Below are positions 25,881-35,912 of a stretch of DNA of 64,000 nt, piece after piece (the stretch's first letter is position 1; each line of letters starts with the position of its first letter). This stretch comes from Cyanobacteria bacterium MAG CAR3_bin_5. GTDB taxonomy: Bacteria > Cyanobacteriota > Cyanobacteriia > PCC-6307 > Cyanobiaceae. Where the stretch lies: the NCBI GenBank assembly GCA_026709085.1, contig JAPOTR010000033.1, forward strand, positions 41,343 to 105,342, written 5' to 3'. The notes beneath the pieces were generated by a model that had not been told where the DNA came from, did no database searches, and worked only from the letters and a program-made list of their open reading frames with translations. The position numbers and the translations under genes were made by a program.

Positions 25881-26770
25881 CGCCCTTCTCTTTCTCTGTC
25901 TTGCTGAGGCTGCTGGAGCCTTTCCAACCCCGAGTGGGACCCCAAGGGGCAGGCCGCCCTATCTGCCGAGGGATGCTCCGTATCCGCCTGATGCAGAACT
26001 GGTATTTTCTCAGCGCGGGGTCCGGAGACGTCCTCCACCCGGAAGGGCGCCAGTGTTTCTTTGGTATGAAGGCCAGATTGGGGTAGAGAAAGACTCGGGC
26101 TTGCGCCATGCAGTGGCCGTCACTGACGCCAACATCCAGGATATGACGGTGGCCGCAGAGTATTGCATGGCGAGAGAGGTTGGGGATGCCGGGATCAGGG
26201 CTTGCAGAAGGGCGAGGAGATGGCGGGATGGGTGGAGTATCGCACGCCATGAGAGCGGGGCGCCGCCGTCGCCTGAGACGTTGGAAGGGCGAGTGCTCCC
26301 TTGATGGAGCGTGCAAGGCCCTGGCAGGGCCAAGGTGGAACATCCATTCCGGGTGAGCAAGCAGCAGGTTGGTTTCCAGAAGACCAGGCTGCGAGGCATG
26401 GCCGAGAAACCCTGCAAGGTGATGTCTTGGCGGCTTTAACCAAGCTCTTCCTGGCGAGGAAGAGGTTATTGGCAATGGCAGATGGGCGTAGGAGGGGTAT
26501 GGGAACACCCTGCTTCTATGGTATTATCAAGGATCATGAAGGTCATTGGAGGGCAAAACAAAATATGGTCTTTTGATCCTATAAGAGCTCCATTGGCTGT
26601 ATAATTCAACTCTTTCCTATGCCTGACGTGAACCACGCTTCTCCAGTGGTTTCTTAGTAACAATCTCTCTTAGATGAAAAGATAGATAAATTGTCACTAT
26701 TGTGTCTAAAATTTATGATGAGAAAAAATAGAATTACTTCACATCATATGGGAAATATATGGACACTTCT
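25881..26770. other. Gene-poor stretch
   Basis: No ORF here has recognisable content. Several overlapping frames are open because of the composition. It is probably decayed accessory DNA. Confidence 0.5.
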
Positions 26771-26924
26771 TCGTCATCCCCGCAAAAGCGGGGTCCATTG
26801 CTTAGCCCACTATCAAGAGGATGAGATGTTCTGGTGGAAGGGCGCTGGCCACTTGGGAATCCTGGGGATAAGGGGTGGAGTGTTTGTGCTGATCATAGAT
26901 TTCCGCTTTCGCGGGAATGACGGG
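26771..26924. repeat. Paired REP-like palindromes (BIME-like)
   Basis: A tcgtcatccccgcaaaagcg hairpin at 26771 and the inverted tttccgctttcgcgggaatg with gacggg ending at 26924 are two versions of the palindrome also seen at 57157-57186. They sit head to head about 110 bases apart. Confidence 0.65.
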
Positions 26925-26979
26925 ATGGAACTGATCTTTCATGGTTGAGGAGGAAGGCTGGAAAGCCTCAACAACAAGA

Positions 26980-27016
26980 CAAGCCCAGAGGAGCCTCTTA
27001 TCCAGAACTGGGGTTA
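26980..27016 (-). repeat. Dispersed 35-bp repeat, copy A
   Basis: Reverse complement reads aaccccagttctggataag then aggctcctctgggctt. Related copies lie at 56970-57006 and 63708-63740. Confidence 0.6.
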
Positions 27017-27455
27017 CATTGCCCCTGTCTGCTTTCAGACAGACCCAAGGCCCCACCGTGTTCTCCGTTGATCGTGCCCACCAGCCTTGTGGTGAATGCC
27101 GGCAGCACCAGCCATAAGCTGGCCTTGCTGGAGTTGACGGGCCAGGGGCGGTTGCCCTACCTCTGGCAAGCCCAGGTTGACTGGGGTTCCCAGGCCGGTC
27201 TTCTCCGCTGGCGCTGGGGGGAAGATCCCTGGCAACACACCCTCAGCCTTCACCATCATCATGGCTGCCGCCACCGGCAACCCGGCCCTGCGGCTGGTGA
27301 GCCTGCATCTGGGTGGGGGCTGCTCCGCCAGCGCCGTCCGCGGCCTGCGGTGTCAGGACACCTCCATGGGCTTCACCCCCCCCCCCTGGAAGGGTTGGTC
27401 ATGGGCTCCCGCTGTGGCAGCGTGGATCCCGCCATCCTGCGGCGCCAGCTTCGCC
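27015..27455 (+). pseudogene. Truncated, internally deleted ackA copy
   Basis: Aligns with 30408-31228. The 5' part (27015-27256, offset 3393, GTG in place of the ATG, a few substitutions and a 3-base gap) is joined to the later part (27257-27455, offset 3773), losing about 380 bases. Homology stops near 27455 and the frame closes at 27502. It contains the same 11-C run (27376-27386). It is the left flank of the single-chain R-M insertion. Confidence 0.92.
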
Positions 27456-27564
27456 CGCACCGTCTTGACATGGGCCTGCTGCTGACGGGGAAAACTCAGT
27501 GAGGCCCTGGAGACATCCAGAACGAGGATGTACCGGCAGGCCAGTGTAATGTCATTGAATGAGT

Positions 27565-30081
27565 TTAACCGATCAGCGTAAGGAACTCAGGATTGTCTGC
27601 ATCATTATCCGGAGCAACTGCTAGTGCAGCATTGCGAGCTAATGCACGTGCCTTTTGTTTGAGCGATAGAGCCTCGTTCACAGCGCATGTGATCTTTTGC
27701 CTCTTTACCTCATCTTTTGGGATAGGAAGTATTAATTCATGAATACGTCCACCTAATGTGTCAATAATATCTTGCGTAAATCTCTTTGCATAAATCTGTT
27801 CTCGAACAATTGGACTTGATAAAATAGCTAGCAACAAACCTGGACTGATGACATCTTTCTTGTTAATTCTAATTTTATAGATATGACTCTGATAGACAAT
27901 TCGTGTATCAACACTTGATATAATTGCACAAGTTCCGACTAGATAGGTACCATCACGCACCATCAGGATATCGTCTGTCTGTACATTTTGCCGCTCTTTA
28001 TATTTCTCGTAAATTTCAACACTTAGACCATGTTTTGGATCAAGTTTAATTTCCCAATTAGCTATATCAGATGACCGAATAAATGGGATTGATCCCGTGC
28101 CGTAAGCGAGCTTCCCGACTTCATGACCAGTTGAAATCTCTAAGATTTTTTCTTCAATCATATCGCCAAAACGAACTATATAGTGTGTGTCTTTCAATGT
28201 TTCTAGCTTTTGCCTGATTTCTGGATTATAGTATTTCGGCAAGTAGATATCTTCCACGATATCTGTTTTGCTAAGTGCAAAACCAAAATGATTGTAATCG
28301 ATCTTCCCAGTCACAATATACTCATCGTATTTTTTGATGATGCGCGGGATGTCATCATACGGAACGGGAAGTCCTCGTGAATCATGCCCACACCACTTGG
28401 CAACTGCCATGAAGATGTCATGGGGATCTTGTTCATTAGTTGGCGTCTTCTCGATCAGTACACCACACACCTTCGCATGTGTGAATGGCTGGAATAGCTC
28501 TTCCGGGAATGACACCACCGCCTTAATGCGAGCAACTGACTTGACGTACTGAATGATGTGCCGGTGCGAAGGATTGCAGAACATTGATTCGGGAACTATA
28601 ATCCCCAGACGACCACCGGGCTTGAGTAAGGCAAGGCAGCGCTCAATAAACAGAATCTGCGGAGATTGGCCATCACAGACCTTTGCTGACTGTTTGTAGC
28701 TACTCTCACTGTCCTTCGTCCACTTGTGTGCAAGCTTATACTTCTTTAGGATACTTTGGTCGTCAATCTTGAGCTTCTTGCCAAATGGCGGATTGGTCAG
28801 AACGACATCAAAGGTACCCAGTCTCACTTCATCGGTTGCCGGGTGTCGCCATGAGCTGGGATCATCCAGACTGTTCTCACAGAAGATGCCGCCGCGCCCA
28901 TCCCCGATAATGGCCATGTAGGCTTTAGCAACCTTGACAAGAAAGTAGTCCTTGTCGATTCCCCGGATGTTGCTGATGGCGACTTTCTGCTTCTCCGAGA
29001 AAATCTCATAAACTGGCCAGTTTAGCTCTTCTCCACGAACATCCATTTGCTTCCACATCTCACGCAATGCTTCCACTAGAAATCCGCCCGAACCGCAGGC
29101 CGGGTCAATCATTCGGTCATTGGAATTCAAATTGATCATATTGATCAAAAGATGAACTACGTGGCGTGGCGTGAAGAACTGTCCTTGGCTACCTTTCAGC
29201 GATGGGCCGATGAAGACCTCAAATGCCTCAGCAATCGCATCGCGCTCGCTTTCAATCAAGCAAAATAGGTGGATCTCACCGACTGCGTAGGATAGACTTG
29301 CGTCATCAAGCAGGATTTCCTCACCTGATTCGATAACATCAGCATATTGACGCTTCACATGAGCAAAGATATCTTTTATCCGCTTGCGGATAGCTTCATC
29401 TGGCTCATCAATCCCGGCGCGAAACGATACCATATCATTAGGCTTGGTGAAACGCTCGTCATAGATCTTGCAGAAAATCAGATTGATAATTTGCGATGCA
29501 AAAACTTCATCACGTGTAATACCGACTGCATTTGCGACCAGATAGTTGCGCATAGTCTTGAAAATACTCTTCAGGTTTTGTGCCGGGATAAGATCGCGGC
29601 GACAGTAAAGTCCTACATCTTCAAGGCGCTCACCAAACTTTGGGATATTCGGGATATCTTCAAACAGGATCCTGCCATTTTTTTCAGTCTTCTTAAGGAA
29701 AAGCTTTTCTTTTCCATTGAACCAAACGCCAATACGCGCTCTTGAAAACCGCAGATAATCTTCTAGTTGTGTACGTCCGTCACGGCGATTGGGTCTCTTA
29801 CATTCGACAATAATTGACAGATTATCATCCGTGTGCTTTGCATTATCAAAGACACTAATATCAATTGGATATCCCCTCTTGGTATCTGAAGACCGGACTT
29901 TTACCCGCCATTGAGGCCGAGTCTGCAGGTGTTCTTTCGGATAGCCATAGTCGTTGACCAAGATTTTGGCAAATACCTGGACCGCATGAACTTCTTCGGG
30001 AGTAATTCGGACCTTCGCTCCAGAAATGAAGTCCTGAACATGTGTCTCGCTGCTTTGAGAAGCATTGTCTAAGATTTCCAT
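27565..30081 (-). CDS. Single-chain restriction-modification enzyme (nuclease + N6 methylase + target recognition)
   Basis: 838 residues, AT-rich relative to its neighbours. The N-terminus holds a nuclease-like region, GYPIDISVFDNAKHTDD then LSIIVECKRPNRRDG (D…E-x-K, about residues 65-95), as in HSDR_N domains. The middle is a Type I-like methylase with DPACGSGGFLVEALREM near 325 and LTNPPFGKK near 426. The C-terminus (about 630-838) resembles an HsdS target-recognition domain: FIRSSDIANWEI, DDILMVRDGTYLVGTCAII and GRIHELILPIPKDE. This is the Type IIG layout. It is preceded by a good ribosome site (aaggagg). Confidence 0.85.
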   Translation of the reverse strand: MEILDNASQSSETHVQDFISGAKVRITPEEVHAVQVFAKILVNDYGYPKEHLQTRPQWRVKVRSSDTKRGYPIDISVFDNAKHTDDNLSIIVECKRPNRRDGRTQLEDYLRFSRARIGVWFNGKEKLFLKKTEKNGRILFEDIPNIPKFGERLEDVGLYCRRDLIPAQNLKSIFKTMRNYLVANAVGITRDEVFASQIINLIFCKIYDERFTKPNDMVSFRAGIDEPDEAIRKRIKDIFAHVKRQYADVIESGEEILLDDASLSYAVGEIHLFCLIESERDAIAEAFEVFIGPSLKGSQGQFFTPRHVVHLLINMINLNSNDRMIDPACGSGGFLVEALREMWKQMDVRGEELNWPVYEIFSEKQKVAISNIRGIDKDYFLVKVAKAYMAIIGDGRGGIFCENSLDDPSSWRHPATDEVRLGTFDVVLTNPPFGKKLKIDDQSILKKYKLAHKWTKDSESSYKQSAKVCDGQSPQILFIERCLALLKPGGRLGIIVPESMFCNPSHRHIIQYVKSVARIKAVVSFPEELFQPFTHAKVCGVLIEKTPTNEQDPHDIFMAVAKWCGHDSRGLPVPYDDIPRIIKKYDEYIVTGKIDYNHFGFALSKTDIVEDIYLPKYYNPEIRQKLETLKDTHYIVRFGDMIEEKILEISTGHEVGKLAYGTGSIPFIRSSDIANWEIKLDPKHGLSVEIYEKYKERQNVQTDDILMVRDGTYLVGTCAIISSVDTRIVYQSHIYKIRINKKDVISPGLLLAILSSPIVREQIYAKRFTQDIIDTLGGRIHELILPIPKDEVKRQKITCAVNEALSLKQKARALARNAALAVAPDNDADNPEFLTLIG

Positions 30082-30407
30082 TAAGGAGGAAATTTGTAAT
30101 GCATCATAATGCAGCTATGTTACTTAGGAGTCAATCCCTGTGTAACATCTATTTATATTTACAAGATGCATAATCCAAGGAAACCCCTTGATGCCATATC
30201 CTGATGACCACCGGCATCCCAATCAATCCTAATCCCAACCGATGTTCTTCAACAATCCAGAGCAGGCCAGCATGGCTTGGATTCCCCCCAACTGGATCCC
30301 TGACACAGTTTGACGTTGGACCGTGGTCAGACAACCCATGCGGGCTGGACAAGAAAAGGCAAATCCGCCATAGAGCGTCCGGGATGCTCCGGCTCCTCAT
30401 GACTTGG
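30082..30407. other. Spacer between R-M gene and ackA
   Basis: The first part is AT-rich and must hold the minus-strand R-M promoter. The rest (about 30180-30400) is of mixed composition with no recognisable gene, RNA or terminator. Confidence 0.5.
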
Positions 30408-30466
30408 TACATTGCCTCTGTCTGCTTTTAGACAGACCCAAGGCCCCACCGTGTTCTCTGTTGATC

Positions 30467-31671
30467 ATGCCCACCAGCCTTGTGGTGAATGCCGGCAGCA
30501 CCAGCCATAAGCTGGCCTTGCTGGAGTTGACGGGCCAGGAGCGGTTGCCCTGCCTCTGGCAGGCCCAGGTTGACTGGGGCTCCCAGGCCGGTCTTCTCCG
30601 CTGGCGCTGGGGGGAGGATCCCTGGCAACAGGACACCCTCAGCCTTCACCATGGCCGCCGGGACGCCCTGGCCGATTGGCTGGCCCCAATGCTGTCCACC
30701 CTGGCGGCACGCTTCCCCGTCACTGCCGTTGGCCACCGCATCGTCCACGGCGGCGAACGGTTCCAGCGGAGCCAGTGGATCGGCCAAGGCCAACTGACGG
30801 CCCTGCAGGCCCTCGTTCCCCTGGCCCCCCTCCACAACCAGCCCGCCCTGGACACCGTTGAACTCCTGCTCAAGCTCTGCCCGGACATTCCCCAGGCAGG
30901 AGTATTTGACACAGCCTTCCACCACGCCATCCCCGAAGCGGCCAGCACCTACGGCCTGCCTATGGCATGGCGCCGCCAGGGCATTCGCCGCTACGGCTTC
31001 CACGGCATCAACCACAGCCACGTGGCCCGCATCATGGCTGCCGCCACCGGCAACCCGGCCCTGCGGCTGGTGAGCCTGCATCTGGGTGGGGGCTGCTCCG
31101 CCAGCGCCGTCCGCGGCCTGCGGTGTCAGGACACCTCCATGGGCTTCACCCCCCCCCCCTGGAAGGGTTGGTCATGGGCTCCCGCTGTGGCAGCGTGGAT
31201 CCCGCCATCCTGCTGCACCAGCTTCGCCACGGCTGGGATCCGGACAGTCTGGAGCAGGTGCTGCAGCACCAGAGCGGTCTGGCGGGCCTGAGCGGCATCT
31301 CGGGGGATATGCGCCAGGTGCGCCAGGCAGCGGCCCAGGGTCATGCTCAGGCCCGGCTGGCGCTGGAGGTGTTTTTCACGGCGCTGATCCGGGCAGTGGG
31401 CAGTGCGGTGGCGGTGTTGCAGGGGGTGGACGTGGTGGCCCTCAGCGGCGGCATCGGCGAGCATGACCAGGCCCTGCAACAGGACCTGTTGGCCCATCTG
31501 CACTGGCTGGGGGTGCGTCCCGCCCGCCCGCCTCTCCGGCCCGGCGGCAACTGTTGGCGGCTGAGTGGCGGCGGGCCGGTGGAAGTGTGGGTGGTGCAGG
31601 CCGACGAGGAAGGGGCCATTGCCCGGGAGGTGGCCGGGCTGCTGAAGAATCGGCCCCCAGCCGCCCCATGA
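30467..31671 (+). pseudogene. ackA: Acetate kinase, reading frame broken at an 11-C tract
   Basis: AckA interconverts acetyl-phosphate + ADP with acetate + ATP. The N-terminus LVVNAGSTSHKLALLEL, HRIVHGGERF, FDTAFHHAIPE, RRYGFHGINHSHVARI and LHLGGGCSASAVRG are in one frame. VMGSRCGSVDPAIL and ALSGGIGEHDQALQQDLL continue in another. The change is at 31149-31159, a run of eleven C where the family has TPLEGL; nine or twelve C would restore frame. Start is ATG 30467. The gene may be dead, phase-variable, rescued by slippage, or a homopolymer miscall. It lies directly before xfp, its metabolic partner. Confidence 0.85.
31149..31159 (+). repeat. Poly-C tract inside ackA
   Basis: Eleven consecutive C; the same length occurs in the truncated copy at 27376-27386. 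Confidence 0.95.
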
Positions 31672-31771
31672 CCCGACCGCCGAATCACAGGAAAACCCAA
31701 CCAACCGGGGTGGCGGTGTTGCCAACACCGTAGGCACACTCCAGGATAACTGCAACCTCTCCCGGTTCCCC

Positions 31772-34183
31772 ATGGTTTCCACGGTGACAGACGCGGCGTT
31801 GCTTCAGCCCCATGCTCTCAGTGAGGACGAGTTGAGTCAACTGGATGCCTACTGGCGGGCTGCCAACTATCTGGCCGTGGGCATGATTTATCTGCGGGGC
31901 AACCCCTTGCTGCGGGAGGCCCTCCGGCCCGAGCACGTCAAGAACCGCCTCCTGGGCCATTGGGGCTCCAGCCCGGGCCAAGCCTTCATCTGGACCCATG
32001 CCAACCGGCTGATTCGCAAATACGACCTGGATTGTCTGTACATGTCCGGCCCCGGCCATGGGGCGCCGGGGGTGTTGGGTCCCTGCTATCTGGATGGGAG
32101 CTATAGCGAAGTGTTTCCCCATATTTCCCGGGATCTGGAGGGACTGGGGCGGTTTTTCAAGCAGTTTTCTTTCCCTGGACATATCGGCAGCCACTGCACC
32201 CCGGAAACACCGGGGTCCATCCATGAAGGCGGCGAACTGGGCTATGTGCTCTCCCATGCCTGCGGCAGTGTGTTTGACGCCCCGGAGTTGATCACCATTG
32301 CCTGTGTGGGAGACGGGGAAGCGGAGACCGGCCCCCTGGCCGCCTCCTGGCACATCAACAAGTTTCTCAACCCCGTCCGTGACGGGGCCGTGCTGCCGGT
32401 TCTGCATCTGAACGGCTACAAAATCGCCAACCCCACCATCCTCAGTCGCATCAACACGGAAGAGCTTTGCAGCCTGCTGCGGGGCTATGGCTGGACCCCC
32501 CATCTGGTGGAGGGTTCCGATCCGGTGTCCATGCATCGGACCATGGCCCGGGTGATGGAAACGGCGGTGTTGGAGATCCGCAGCTTGCAGCGGCAAGCCC
32601 GGGACGCGGGGAAACCGTTCCGTCCCCGCTGGCCCATGATTGTGTTGCGCTCCCCCAAGGGATGGACAGGCCCCAAGGAGATGGATGGCCGCCGTCTGGA
32701 GGGCTTCTGGCGTTCCCACCAGGTGCCCCTGGCTCAGGTGAAAACCGACCCGGGCCAACTGGCGGCCCTGGAGCAGTGGCTGCAAAGTTATCGCCCTGGG
32801 GAATTGTTTAACGCCCAGGGAACGCCGGTGGAGATGGTGCGCAGCCATGCTCCGTCAGGATCAAAGCGGATGGGGTCCAATCCCCGGGCCAATGGCGGCC
32901 TGCTGCGTCAGACGCTGCGGTTGCCGCCGTTGGAGCCCTTTGCGGTGGATGTGGAGCGTCCTGGGATCATCCAGGCGGCAAACACGGCTCCCCTGGGGGA
33001 GTGGATTGGCGCTGTCATGAAGAGCAATCCCCGGAACTACCGCCTCTTCGGACCGGATGAAACCGCCTCCAATCGACTCCAGGCGGTGTATGCGGTCAGC
33101 AAGAAGTGCTGGATGGCTGATATGTTGCCCGAAGACGAGGGCGGCTCCGAGATCTCCCCGGATGGTCGGGTGATTGAGATGCTCTCCGAGCACACGTTGG
33201 TGGGCATGATGGAGGGATATTTGCTGACAGGTCGTTATGGCCTGTTCCACACCTATGAAGCCTTTGCCCATATTATTTCCTCCATGTTCAATCAACATGC
33301 CAAGTGGCTGGAGGTGTGCAAATTCCATGTGCCCTGGCGGGCCGCCATCGGCTCATGGAACTGTCTGATCTCTTCCACGGTATGGCGGCAGGATCACAAC
33401 GGCTTCACCCACCAGGACCCCGGCATGATCGACGTTGCCGGCAACAAGAACGGGGAAGTGGTGAGGGTGTATCTTCCCGCTGATGCCAATTGCCTGCTGG
33501 CGGTGGCCGAGCTGGCCTTTGCGGAAACCGACGTGGCCAATATCATCGTGTCCGACAAGCAGCAACACCTCCAGTATTTGACCATCGAGGAGGCCCGTCG
33601 TCATGTGGCCAAGGGGGCCGGTTTATGGGAATGGGCCTGCACGGATCAACGGGAGGGCAGCCTTGCCGCTCCTGACGTGGTGTTGGCCTCCGCTGGCGAT
33701 ATTCCCACCAAGGAATGCCTGGCCGCCATTGCCATTCTTCGCCAACACCTTCCCCACCTGAAAATCCGTTACGTGAACGTGGTGAAGCTTTTCTGTCTCT
33801 CCGAAGAGCATCCCCATGGTCTCAGTGACGCGGATTTTGATAGCCTCTTCACCACAGACCGTCCGGTGGTCTTCAATTTCCATGGTTATCCCTGGTTGAT
33901 CCATCGTCTCACCTATCGCCGCACCAATCACCATAATCTCCATGTACGCGGCTACAAGGAACAAGGCAACATCAACACACCCTTGGAACTGGCCATGAAT
34001 AATCAAGTGGATCGCTTTAATCTGGTGATTGACGTGATCAACCGTGTGCCCAGTCTTGGCTATCGGGCCGCCCATCTCAAGGAGCATATGAAAGAGGAAA
34101 TGTTACGCCACCGCTCCTATGCCTACACCCACGGCACCGACGCGGAAGCCATCAGCCAGTGGACCTGGCCCCAGGAAAATTGA
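31772..34183 (+). CDS. xfp: Phosphoketolase
   Basis: 803 residues, full length. A ThDP enzyme that cleaves xylulose-5-phosphate (and often fructose-6-phosphate) to acetyl-phosphate plus an aldose phosphate. Signatures are GHWGSSPGQAFIWTHANRLI, the SFPGHIGSHCTPETPGSIHE region, the ThDP site ACVGDGEAETGPLAASWH, and MVSDKQQ-like NIIVSDKQQHLQYLT. It lies 100 bases after ackA in the same direction, a common pairing that turns acetyl-phosphate into acetate and ATP. A hairpin follows its stop. Confidence 0.95.
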   Translation: MVSTVTDAALLQPHALSEDELSQLDAYWRAANYLAVGMIYLRGNPLLREALRPEHVKNRLLGHWGSSPGQAFIWTHANRLIRKYDLDCLYMSGPGHGAPGVLGPCYLDGSYSEVFPHISRDLEGLGRFFKQFSFPGHIGSHCTPETPGSIHEGGELGYVLSHACGSVFDAPELITIACVGDGEAETGPLAASWHINKFLNPVRDGAVLPVLHLNGYKIANPTILSRINTEELCSLLRGYGWTPHLVEGSDPVSMHRTMARVMETAVLEIRSLQRQARDAGKPFRPRWPMIVLRSPKGWTGPKEMDGRRLEGFWRSHQVPLAQVKTDPGQLAALEQWLQSYRPGELFNAQGTPVEMVRSHAPSGSKRMGSNPRANGGLLRQTLRLPPLEPFAVDVERPGIIQAANTAPLGEWIGAVMKSNPRNYRLFGPDETASNRLQAVYAVSKKCWMADMLPEDEGGSEISPDGRVIEMLSEHTLVGMMEGYLLTGRYGLFHTYEAFAHIISSMFNQHAKWLEVCKFHVPWRAAIGSWNCLISSTVWRQDHNGFTHQDPGMIDVAGNKNGEVVRVYLPADANCLLAVAELAFAETDVANIIVSDKQQHLQYLTIEEARRHVAKGAGLWEWACTDQREGSLAAPDVVLASAGDIPTKECLAAIAILRQHLPHLKIRYVNVVKLFCLSEEHPHGLSDADFDSLFTTDRPVVFNFHGYPWLIHRLTYRRTNHHNLHVRGYKEQGNINTPLELAMNNQVDRFNLVIDVINRVPSLGYRAAHLKEHMKEEMLRHRSYAYTHGTDAEAISQWTWPQEN

Positions 34184-34201
34184 CTTGAACTGTGGTTCAA
34201 G
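34184..34201. terminator. Hairpin between convergent xfp and ppk2
   Basis: cttgaac-tgtg-gttcaag, a perfect 7-bp stem with a 4-base loop, starts at the xfp stop and overlaps the ppk2 stop. It has no T-run on either side, so terminator function is uncertain. Confidence 0.4.
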
Positions 34202-35066
34202 GATTCATGGATTGGTGGGCCGCGTCAATGGCGGCCCGCTGCTGAGTTGTCAGGGTGGGGTAAGATAAGTTCATTGCCTCCAGAGTTTCTATGATGACTT
34301 TCATCACCACCAAACGACCAAATCTTTTCCGATCCATGGGGATACAGTACCATGGTGCATAGGCAGTTGACGTTTTACACAGCATCTTCTCAAATGCCTT
34401 TTGATAGTCATTCCAAGAATCACGTTCCCTCAGATCTGACGAGGAAAACTTCCAGTTCCTGGATGGCTGATTCAATCTTCTCAGAAATCGCCTCCGTTGC
34501 TCTTTTTTGGAAATATTCAGGAAGAATTTTACAACTCGAATGCCATTATTCGTCAGGTGCCGTTCAAAGGCGTTGATATCTTCATAACGCCATTTCCATA
34601 AATCGTCCCCTAGGAGATTCGGAGGAAGACGTTGTTGGCCAACAAGGTTACGCACCTTCACCACCAACACCTCTTCATAATAGGAACGGTTGAAAATACC
34701 AATGAAACCACGTGCAGGAACACGAGAGGAGTAGCGCCATAACCAGTTGTGACTCAACTCATCCGGAGAAGGTTGTTTGAAACTATACACCTTAACCCCC
34801 TGGGGATTCACCCCACTCATGACACGTTTAATGGTGCTGTCTTTCCCGGCTGCATCCGTAGCTTGAAACAAGATCAGCAAGCCATGGCGGCCATCGGCGT
34901 ACAGGACGTTCTGTAGCTCCGCCAGATGCTTGACCCCTTCACGGTTCCACTGTTCAGCCTGCAACTTGCTTAGCCCGTTGTCCTTGGCTTCCGGGTCCTG
35001 GGTTGACAAATCGAACCGGCCGTTGGTCGGTACACGATAAGCTTCGGTGTCGATCCAGTCCATCAC
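34197..35066 (-). CDS. ppk2: Polyphosphate kinase 2 family protein
   Basis: 289 residues. Walker A-like LILFQATDAAGKDSTIKRV, then GVKVYSFKQPSPDELSHNWL, WRYSSRVPARGFIGIFNRS and YYEEVLVVKVR, the hallmark blocks of PPK2. PPK2 transfers phosphate between polyphosphate and nucleoside mono- or diphosphates. Convergent with xfp. Length is normal for a one-domain class I or III enzyme; the nucleotide preference cannot be read from sequence alone. Confidence 0.92.
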   Translation of the reverse strand: MMDWIDTEAYRVPTNGRFDLSTQDPEAKDNGLSKLQAEQWNREGVKHLAELQNVLYADGRHGLLILFQATDAAGKDSTIKRVMSGVNPQGVKVYSFKQPSPDELSHNWLWRYSSRVPARGFIGIFNRSYYEEVLVVKVRNLVGQQRLPPNLLGDDLWKWRYEDINAFERHLTNNGIRVVKFFLNISKKEQRRRFLRRLNQPSRNWKFSSSDLRERDSWNDYQKAFEKMLCKTSTAYAPWYCIPMDRKRFGRLVVMKVIIETLEAMNLSYPTLTTQQRAAIDAAHQSMNP

Positions 35067-35204
35067 TGTGGGTCAAGGCCATGCTGCCCAAGCCTACAAC
35101 ACAGCCCCACAATCCGCAACCCACTGCCTATGGAGTTGCAAGCACACCGGGCCACCGTTCAGGAGCGTTTCTTCCTCCGCCCCCCCCCCCATCCCACAAA
35201 GAGG

Positions 35205-35798
35205 TCACATGCGGGCCATGGTCACCCGTTCCGGCTGGTTATGATATTTACCGTTTCTGGCCGCATAGCTGGTTTCACATGGCTCCCCTTCCAGAAACAA
35301 CAACTGGCAGATCCCCTCGCCAGCGTAGATGCGGCAGTCCGCTCCGGAACTGTTGCTGAACTCCAGCGTCAGGTGGCCTTCCCAACTGGCTTCGGCAGGG
35401 GTGGCGTTCAGGATAATTCCCATGCGTGCATACGTACTCTTGCCGAGACAGATCACGGTGATGTGATCCGGCACCTTGAGGTTTTCCAAAGCAACTCCCA
35501 GGCCGTAGGAATGGGCCGGCAGGATGAAATAATCACCGTCCTCGTCGTGGTGGAGTTGGGTGGGCTCCAGATTGGCCGGGTTGAACCGCTTGGGGTTCAT
35601 CACCGTACCCGGCACATGGCGGAACACCAGGAACTCTTGTGGGGAAAGACGCAGGTCATACCCGAAGGAGGAGCAGCCAAAGCTGAGCACGGACTGTTGC
35701 CGGCTCCCATTCTCCAACTGGCGCACCAGACGGGATTGGAAGGGGTTGATCATGCCGAGGCGGGCCTGATCCCGGATCCAGGAGTCGTTCTTCAGCAT
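35205..35798 (-). CDS. dcd: dCTP deaminase
   Basis: 197 residues from the ATG giving MLKNDSWIRDQARLGMI. It deaminates dCTP to dUTP for thymidylate synthesis. Motifs are SFGYDLRLSPQEFLVF, VICLGKSTYARMGIILNATP and EASWEGHLTLEFSNSSG with the catalytic Glu in the last block. An upstream in-frame start at 35897 would add 33 poorly conserved residues. It precedes the cobO-like gene and ntcA as in related marine cyanobacteria. Confidence 0.92.
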   Translation of the reverse strand: MLKNDSWIRDQARLGMINPFQSRLVRQLENGSRQQSVLSFGCSSFGYDLRLSPQEFLVFRHVPGTVMNPKRFNPANLEPTQLHHDEDGDYFILPAHSYGLGVALENLKVPDHITVICLGKSTYARMGIILNATPAEASWEGHLTLEFSNSSGADCRIYAGEGICQLLFLEGEPCETSYAARNGKYHNQPERVTMARM

Positions 35799-35912
35799 GG
35801 GGAGGGGGATGGAAAACGGATCGCAGACATCAACGGCGGCCCCGTTGCCGTGGCCTGGAGCCAGCCCTAACCGGATCACCTCATATCCGTGGGACATGGC
35901 TGGAGGATCCGG

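Noticed and set aside
31685..32848. A 387-codon minus frame opposite xfp
   Set aside because: Shadow of the strongly conserved phosphoketolase.
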